From Pyrodictiaceae archaeon (GTDB lineage Archaea > Thermoproteota > Thermoprotei_A > Sulfolobales > Pyrodictiaceae), in contig JALUFI010000200.1 in NCBI GenBank assembly GCA_027043685.1, positions 1 through 10,038 of the forward strand: 10,038 nt of DNA, read 5' to 3'. Positions 5,981 through 10,038 of the stretch are shown piece by piece. Under the pieces are notes generated by a model. It ran no database searches. It worked only from the letters and a program-made list of their open reading frames with translations, and was not told the origin of the DNA. Position 1 is the stretch's first letter; the number at the start of each line of letters is the position of its first letter. The position numbers were made by a program, and so were the translations under genes.

Positions 5981-8584
5981 TTACTGCTTCCTGGTCGCCG
6001 CTAGTACGGCGGCTATCAGCGCCAGGCCTATCGCTATCACGCCTATGACGAACAGCGCCTCGCCCATCCTGCTGACGTTGGTGTTCAGCTCCTCTATCTT
6101 GTTGACGGCCTCGGTTGCCTTCTCGCTGGCCATGGTGGCGGCGTTGCTGGCCTTAGCGGCCTCGGTCTTGGCCTCCTCGGCTGCCTTGGCGGCGGTGCTT
6201 ACCTTGCTGTTGAGCTGCTGTAGCTGCTGCATCGTCTTCTCTATGTCAGCCAGCAGCTTCTGTATCTGCCGCTTCTGCGGCCCAGCCGGCAGCCGCTTGG
6301 CCAGCTGCTCCAGCTGCTTCATCAGCTCCTGCACGCTCTCCTTGGTGGCCTGCAGGTCCTGGCTGGTCTGGGTTAGCTTCATGTTTAGCTCCATGGCCAT
6401 CTCGTCAACCTTCTTGGCCAGCTCGGGTAGCTGCGCCTGCAGGGCCTGCAGCTGCGCCTGTAGCTGCGCTATCTCCTGCTGTAGCTGCGCTATCTGCGCC
6501 GCCACGCCGGGCTGGTAGGGAGCGCCGCCGGCCTGCTTCTTCAGCGCCTGCAGCTCCGCCTCAAGCATCTTTATCTTCAGCGCGGTGTCGAAGTACTCGG
6601 TCATCTTCATCAGGGCGTCCATGGTGTCAACGATGCCGAACCAGTGGGCGTAGTCGGGGCCCATCATGAAGGCGCCGTTCCTCCAGCGGCGGCCCTGGTG
6701 GTGCCAGATGTAGTACCACTGGAACTCCATGTACTCGTCGAGCTTGTTGTGCGGGTCCTGTATGCCGAGCTTCCACGCCAGCACCAGCAGGCTGTGGGCG
6801 TAGTGCGCCACTATGTCGTAGTCTATCATGTTCTGGTCAGCAGTCCTGAAGTAGTTCTCGGCCCACTGGTGGCTGTGGCAGAGGGTACAGACCTTGATCA
6901 TCTCCTCGCGGTGCTTCGCCAGGGTGCCGGTGAACTTTATGTTGAGCATCCTCGGGAAGCCGAACTGGCCAGGCTTGTAGCCCTCACTTACCTCTATGCC
7001 CATGAACACCGGCCACTTTATCGGAGCGTTCTCCTTCACCAGCTCCTCGTGGGCCTTGTATACAGCAGCCATGTCGCCCTTAAGCACGTTGTAGTGCAGG
7101 AATAGGGCCTCCTGCACCTTGTCGGGTATTATCGGCTTCGGGGTGGCGAAGAAGTGCATCTCGTTCCATACCAGCCTCGCCTCTAGGTCGTGAGTGCCCT
7201 TGACGACTATTACCTCCTTGCCGTCGGGACCGACCCTGCTTATGGTGCTCATGTGGCAGGTGGCGCAGGTGGGCGCGTTGAAGTCAACGCCTACGCGCCA
7301 CGGCAGCCTCTCCCAGTTCCAGTGCTCGCCGTAGGCGTTCTCTATGTTGCCGTGGGCGCTCTCCTCGTAGATCTCTATGTGCGGGTGGTCGTAGCCTAGG
7401 TGGCAGCGGCCGCAGGTCCACGGCTTCCTTGCCTGCTTGAGGCTGAATAGGTGCCTGTCGTGGCACGCGGTACAGGTGCCTATGCTGCCGTCGGGGTCGA
7501 CGCGGGCCGCGCCGTTGCTGGGCCAGCCCCAGTAGTGCATCCTGGTGACGGGGAAGCCGTCGATGTTGACGGTCTCAACCTTGTAGGGTATTACCACGGT
7601 GCCGTGGCACTCGAGGCATGCGTGGTAGACGTAGGCGTTCCTGAACCACGGGTGGCTCATCGGGTTGCTTATCACGGCGGTCTTCTGGCCGAAGGCGGTT
7701 ACGGCTATCTTGTAGCCGTCCTTGGCAACCACGGTGGTGTTCAGGGTGCCGCTGGCGGGCCATAGCGGGCTTATCCAGGTCTTCCAGTCATAGTCGTAGG
7801 GGGTTATCATGCCGGTGGCCTTCTTCACGAAGTTGATTATCTTCATGTCCTCGGGGGTTGCCTTGCCGTTGAAGTAGTCGAAGACGGCCTTGGCGTACTT
7901 CTCGTAGAAGTTCCAGTACACCGGGTCCTTGTCGCGGGTCTTGGTTAGGTAGGGCGGGAAGTACTCCTCGTACAGCTGCTTGGCCTTAGCGTCTCCGAAG
8001 GGGTTGGCGCCCAGCTTCTTGGCGGCCGCTAGTATGCCCTTGTACCAGGGCAGTACGGGGCTGTGGAGGGTGCCGGTTGCGTGCCAGGTCCAGCTTATCT
8101 CGGCGTTCTCCTTGGGGTGGCACTGGCCACAGTCCTTCCTGGTGACTATGGTTACTATGTTGTAGCCGAAGTGGTTGACTACGTCGACGCGGTTCTTGTC
8201 GGCGAACATGCCGTGGCACTCGTAGCAGCCGACTACGTACTTGTAGTTCTTGAACTTGGGGCTTATCTTGTCGATCCACTGGGTGGCGCCTATGGCCTTG
8301 TAGAGGTCAGCGGCCTCGGGTGCTAGGTGGTGCGCGTGGGCGCTGTTGGCCCACTCGTAGACTATGTCGGGGGTCACCTTGATGTGGCAGCTTATACATG
8401 CCTGGGTCTGCGGGCTGACCTTGCCGCTCTTGAGTAGCTGCTGTAGCTGCTGGACCGCCGCGTCGCCCGTCTTGAACTCTGGGCCATGGTAGTACTTCTC
8501 CTCGGCGTAGGCGGCGGCCGCGGACATGGAGACTAGGAGCAGCGCGACTACCGCCAGGGAGAGGGCTAGCGCCCTCATGTTCAT
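5981..8584 (-). CDS. Octaheme c-type cytochrome of the hydroxylamine oxidoreductase family with coiled-coil stalk and membrane anchor (putative nitrite/hydroxylamine-converting enzyme)
   Basis: This 867-residue exported enzyme has a Sec signal (1-25) and exactly eight CxxCH heme sites: CISCH 63, CYECH 120, CGQCH 152, CLECH 323, CTACH 371, CGRCH 391, CATCH 440 and CTLCH 566. The order and spacing fit the HAO family: three hemes, a gap, four clustered, then a distant eighth. The C-terminal catalytic part carries WHHQGRRWRNGAFMMGPDYAHW (shown in two parts: WHHQGRRW 627-634 and NGAFMMGPDYAHW 636-648), typical of the HAO fold. There is no CxxCK site, so it is not a NrfA/ONR-type enzyme. After residue 668 comes an Ala/Gln/Leu/Glu/Lys heptad coiled coil to about 840, broken by prolines at 690, 692, 720, 766 and 769. 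A transmembrane helix (842-863) and a short basic tail follow. Family members oxidise hydroxylamine or reduce nitrite. With napA nearby, nitrite reduction is the better guess. GAGGGAGA sits seven bases before the ATG; a second ATG two codons in is an alternative. Confidence 0.92.
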   Translation of the reverse strand: MNMRALALSLAVVALLLVSMSAAAAYAEEKYYHGPEFKTGDAAVQQLQQLLKSGKVSPQTQACISCHIKVTPDIVYEWANSAHAHHLAPEAADLYKAIGATQWIDKISPKFKNYKYVVGCYECHGMFADKNRVDVVNHFGYNIVTIVTRKDCGQCHPKENAEISWTWHATGTLHSPVLPWYKGILAAAKKLGANPFGDAKAKQLYEEYFPPYLTKTRDKDPVYWNFYEKYAKAVFDYFNGKATPEDMKIINFVKKATGMITPYDYDWKTWISPLWPASGTLNTTVVAKDGYKIAVTAFGQKTAVISNPMSHPWFRNAYVYHACLECHGTVVIPYKVETVNIDGFPVTRMHYWGWPSNGAARVDPDGSIGTCTACHDRHLFSLKQARKPWTCGRCHLGYDHPHIEIYEESAHGNIENAYGEHWNWERLPWRVGVDFNAPTCATCHMSTISRVGPDGKEVIVVKGTHDLEARLVWNEMHFFATPKPIIPDKVQEALFLHYNVLKGDMAAVYKAHEELVKENAPIKWPVFMGIEVSEGYKPGQFGFPRMLNIKFTGTLAKHREEMIKVCTLCHSHQWAENYFRTADQNMIDYDIVAHYAHSLLVLAWKLGIQDPHNKLDEYMEFQWYYIWHHQGRRWRNGAFMMGPDYAHWFGIVDTMDALMKMTEYFDTALKIKMLEAELQALKKQAGGAPYQPGVAAQIAQLQQEIAQLQAQLQALQAQLPELAKKVDEMAMELNMKLTQTSQDLQATKESVQELMKQLEQLAKRLPAGPQKRQIQKLLADIEKTMQQLQQLNSKVSTAAKAAEEAKTEAAKASNAATMASEKATEAVNKIEELNTNVSRMGEALFVIGVIAIGLALIAAVLAATRKQ
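6458..6495 (-). repeat. In-frame 17-bp direct repeat at heptad (21-bp) spacing within the coiled coil
   Basis: CTGTAGCTGCGCTATCT occurs at 6458-6474 and again at 6479-6495, exactly 21 bases apart. This equals seven codons, one coiled-coil heptad. The surrounding sequence encodes AQLQQEI, AQLQAQL and QALQAQL units. This suggests the stalk grew by heptad-unit duplication. Confidence 0.75.
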
Positions 8585-8590
8585 GGCTGG

Positions 8591-8598
8591 TCTCCCTC
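8591..8598 (-). promoter_or_regulatory. Ribosome-binding site of the octaheme cytochrome
   Basis: On the minus strand the sequence is TGAGGGAGA, with the G-rich core about seven bases before the ATG at 8584. It supports that start over the ATG two codons downstream. Confidence 0.5.
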
Positions 8599-8617
8599 AA
8601 GCCACCTGTTTGTCTCC

Positions 8618-8625
8618 GATAAACC
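8618..8625 (-). promoter_or_regulatory. Candidate TATA element of the octaheme cytochrome
   Basis: The minus strand reads GGTTTATC about 35 bases before the ATG, which would give a short leader of about 10 bases. A competing candidate is CCGAAACGTTAAGG (8663-8676), which has a BRE-like CGAAA before an A/T-rich core and would give a leader that includes the ribosome-binding site comfortably. The two cannot be separated from sequence alone. Confidence 0.35.
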
Positions 8626-8695
8626 GTGCGGGTTCGCCTTAGCGGATGCTTTAGCGTTGCAACCTTAACGTTTCGGCTGCCTTGAGGAGGTTAAA

Positions 8696-8725
8696 CACGA
8701 GTTTAAGACGAGTCTCTGCCTCGTG
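8696..8725. promoter_or_regulatory. Inverted repeat overlapping a plus-strand TATA-like string in the divergent intergenic region
   Basis: CACGAG (8696-8701) is mirrored by CTCGTG (8720-8725), and a second ACGAG copy lies at 8708-8712. GTTTAAG (8701-8707), a TATA-like element for the plus strand, sits inside. It lies between the divergent cytochrome and thioredoxin genes and could be an operator. The spacing of 18 bases between the arms is long, so the call is tentative. Confidence 0.25.
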
Positions 8726-8770
8726 CGCTACACGGCTAGGAGGCGGCGGCGCCACCCCAGTAAACCCCCG

Positions 8771-8785
8771 CCGGGCTGAGCCCGG
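8771..8785 (+). other. Small GC hairpin before the thioredoxin gene
   Basis: CCGGGC (8771-8776) and GCCCGG (8780-8785) pair across a three-base TGA loop. It lies immediately upstream of an in-frame ATG at 8787. If that ATG were the start, the hairpin would sit at or before the transcript 5' end. If 8826 is the start, the hairpin is in the leader. Confidence 0.3.
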
Positions 8786-8815
8786 TATGCATCTGGTGTG
8801 CTGGGCTGTGGCCGC

Positions 8816-8820
8816 GGAGG
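8816..8820 (+). promoter_or_regulatory. Ribosome-binding site that sets the thioredoxin start
   Basis: A perfect GGAGG with a five-base spacer to the ATG at 8826. It favours that start over the in-frame ATG at 8787 and the TTG at 8682. The caveat is that the same bases would encode a Glu run if translation began upstream, and that a weak TATA-like AGTAAACC (8758-8765) lies 20-25 bases before the 8787 ATG, as in leaderless genes. Confidence 0.6.
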
Positions 8821-8825
8821 AGGAG

Positions 8826-9245
8826 ATGTCGACGGAGGAGTTCCTGGAGGAGTACGGGTTCCTCGAGGAGGCTAGCGAGTTCATCCGCAGGGCCCGGGAG
8901 GAGGGCGTGGTCGAGTACGTGACCGACGCGGAGAGGTTCCGCGAGATACTGAAGAGCCACCGGCTCGTCGTCGTGGTTGTCACCACGCCGACGTGCAGCG
9001 CCTGCGCGCTCTACAAGCCCATCTTCTACATGGTTGCGGACGAGCACAGGGAGGGCGTGAAGTGGGTGGAGCTGGACGCCTACTACGCGCCGGAGCCCGC
9101 GTTCGAGTACGGGGTCGCCGCCACGCCGACCACTCTGATATTCGTGGACGGTGAGCCGGTTGACGGCTTCGTGGGCATAATGGATGAGGAGGGGCTGTGG
9201 GAGGCGGTGCGGCCCCACCTGGAGAGGGTCAGGGAGCGGGGCTAG
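8826..9245 (+). CDS. Thioredoxin-fold protein with CSAC active site
   Basis: This is a 139-residue thioredoxin-like protein, probably a cytoplasmic thiol-disulfide oxidoreductase. An acidic helical N-terminal extension (about 1-35) precedes the fold. The core shows a strand (RLVVVVVTTPTC), the redox motif C57-S-A-C60, a helix (ALYKPIFYMV), a strand (VKWVELD), the cis-proline motif ATPTTLIF (P101) and a final strand-turn (GEPVDGFVG) with a closing helix. No signal peptide or membrane segment is present, so it should act inside the cell. It is divergent from the octaheme cytochrome gene, 241 bases away. A role in keeping apocytochrome cysteines reduced is possible but unproven; a cytoplasmic protein could act only before export. 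Starting at the ATG at 8787 would add MHLVCWAVAAEEE. Its stop codon overlaps that of the convergent PEBP gene. Confidence 0.83.
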   Translation: MSTEEFLEEYGFLEEASEFIRRAREEGVVEYVTDAERFREILKSHRLVVVVVTTPTCSACALYKPIFYMVADEHREGVKWVELDAYYAPEPAFEYGVAATPTTLIFVDGEPVDGFVGIMDEEGLWEAVRPHLERVRERG

Positions 9246-9904
9246 CCGGCCCCCCGGCGGTAGAGGCCCACGGTGTAGCCGTAGGCGAGGACGTGGCCCC
9301 TGGCCTCGGCGAGCACCTCCCTCGCCGGGGCGCCGGGCGGCGCGTCGGGCACCGTGTCTAGCGCTGCTACGAGGAAGACGTAGTGGTGGGTCTCGCCGGG
9401 CGGGGGGCAGGGGCCCCCGTAGCCGACCCGGTGGAAGTCGTTGACTGCTTGGAGGCCGTACCTCGTCCTCGGCTCCGGGGGCACGGCCTCCGGCACCGCG
9501 TGCAGCGAGGCGGGGGTGTCGTAGAGCAGCCAGTGGATGAAGAACCCGTTGGGCGCGTCGGGGTCGTAGACGAGGACCAGGATGCTCCTAGTGTTGGGCG
9601 GCACGCTGCTCCACTGGAGGGGCGGGGAGACGTCCTCGCCGTCGCAGGTGTAGCGGCGGGGGATGAGGCTGCCGTTGCTGAAGGCCGGGCTCACGACGGT
9701 TATCGACTGCTTGGCGCCCTGGATGAGGGGCTCCACCGGCCCCAGCAGGGGGCTGGGCTGGTGCACGCCTGCGCCGCCGCCCCCGCTGTGCATGGATGCG
9801 AGGAGGAGCGCCGCCGCTGCCACGACTATCGCCGCGGCGGCCGCCGCGGCTGCAGGCGCTGTCTTCCTGCCCGGCACCGAGGGCTCCCCGGGGCCCCTGT
9901 GCAT
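9242..9904 (-). CDS. YbhB/YbcL-family (PEBP-like) protein with N-terminal membrane anchor
   Basis: This 220-residue protein has an Ala/Val/Leu-rich segment at about 17-37, an uncleaved anchor or signal peptide. A Gly/Pro-rich linker to about residue 65 precedes a complete PEBP domain. The ligand-pocket signatures are all present: IPRRYTCDGEDVSPPLQW (81-98), DPDAP (114-118), HW (124-125), NDFHRVGYGGPCPPPG (155-170) and HHYVFLVAALD (173-183). PEBP proteins bind phospholipid headgroups or other anions; bacterial and archaeal YbhB-type members have no settled function, and some have been proposed as peptidase inhibitors. The domain would lie outside the cell. It is convergent with the thioredoxin gene; a functional link to the secreted peptidase further along is speculation. 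No convincing TATA element lies at the usual distance from the ATG. Confidence 0.92.
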   Translation of the reverse strand: MHRGPGEPSVPGRKTAPAAAAAAAAIVVAAAALLLASMHSGGGGAGVHQPSPLLGPVEPLIQGAKQSITVVSPAFSNGSLIPRRYTCDGEDVSPPLQWSSVPPNTRSILVLVYDPDAPNGFFIHWLLYDTPASLHAVPEAVPPEPRTRYGLQAVNDFHRVGYGGPCPPPGETHHYVFLVAALDTVPDAPPGAPAREVLAEARGHVLAYGYTVGLYRRGAG

Positions 9905-10038
9905 GGGCGGGGAGTTAATTGCCGGATACCCGTTGGCTCCGGTGCCTCTGTCCCAGCCCGTGGCTGTTAGGGTGAGGGTCTGGGGGCGGCTGCCGGCTCT
10001 GGGGTGGGTGGTGTTGCCTGGCAGGGTGTATGTGGAGA
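9903..10038 (+). CDS. Possible divergent ORF, open at the right edge
   Basis: The plus-strand frame beginning at ATG 9903 has no stop to the window end (45 codons). Later in-frame starts are GTG at 9942 and 9960; the residues from there read PVAVRVRVWGRLPALGWVV, which looks like alternating beta strand. TTAATT at about 9915-9920 is a TATA-like string at a reasonable distance upstream of the GTG starts. The ATG at 9903 overlaps the PEBP start codon on the opposite strand, which makes it an unlikely real start. No ribosome-binding site is evident and no family is recognised. Open frames of this length are common in GC-rich DNA. Confidence 0.25.
   Translation, partial: MGGELIAGYPLAPVPLSQPVAVRVRVWGRLPALGWVVLPGRVYVE

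Noticed and set aside
6420..6500. CRISPR-like or tandem-repeat array
   Set aside because: The repeats are in frame, 21 bases apart and encode coiled-coil heptads; there are no spacers.
5829..6518. Plus-strand frame with many Ser/Cys/Ala residues opposite the cytochrome stalk
   Set aside because: It is the antisense of the coiled-coil codons; the apparent Cys-rich, membrane-like character comes from reverse complements of Gln/Ala/Leu codons.
1..10038. Mobile elements, integrase, transposase or insertion-sequence ends
   Set aside because: No transposase or integrase motifs, no long terminal inverted repeats and no target-site duplications were seen; all genes look chromosomal.

Overview
The window looks like a piece of a GC-rich, hyperthermophilic archaeal chromosome, most likely a Thermoproteota member near the Pyrodictiaceae/Desulfurococcales. 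This placement is inferred. It rests on strong use of AGG/AGC/ATA/GAG codons, a TTG start with a GGGGTG ribosome-binding site, a bacterio-opsin-activator type helix-turn-helix regulator, surface proteins tethered by stalks and membrane anchors, and the type of respiratory genes present. I could not run a database search, so no species is claimed.

Layout. Five of the six well-supported genes are on the minus strand. Reading from the right: a membrane-anchored YbhB/YbcL-type PEBP protein (9904-9242); a plus-strand thioredoxin-fold protein (8826-9245) that converges on it; an octaheme c-type cytochrome of the hydroxylamine oxidoreductase (HAO) family with a coiled-coil stalk and a C-terminal membrane anchor (8584-5981); a secreted, membrane-anchored M1-like zinc peptidase (5830-4325); a cysteine-rich HTH_10 regulator (4141-3263); and a NapA-type molybdopterin nitrate reductase with a Tat signal (3037 to beyond the left edge). 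A short ORF open to the right edge (9903-10038, plus) is doubtful. No intergenic gap exceeds 300 bases. The gaps hold candidate TATA elements, a T-run terminator, small inverted repeats and one strongly structured GC-rich stretch.

How the genes may work together. NapA would reduce nitrate to nitrite on the outer face of the membrane. The octaheme HAO-like cytochrome is the obvious candidate for the next step, reduction of nitrite to ammonium or to another reduced nitrogen species. This would be a nitrate-ammonifying chain without NrfA, analogous to the Nap plus reverse-HAO route proposed for Nautilia. The cysteine-rich regulator between them is a plausible redox or metal-responsive controller. 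The peptidase and PEBP protein share the outside-facing anchored design but have no demonstrated link. No quinol-oxidising partner (NapC/NapGH/cytochrome b), NapB, NrfA or molybdopterin-synthesis gene lies in the window, so the electron-donor side is unseen.
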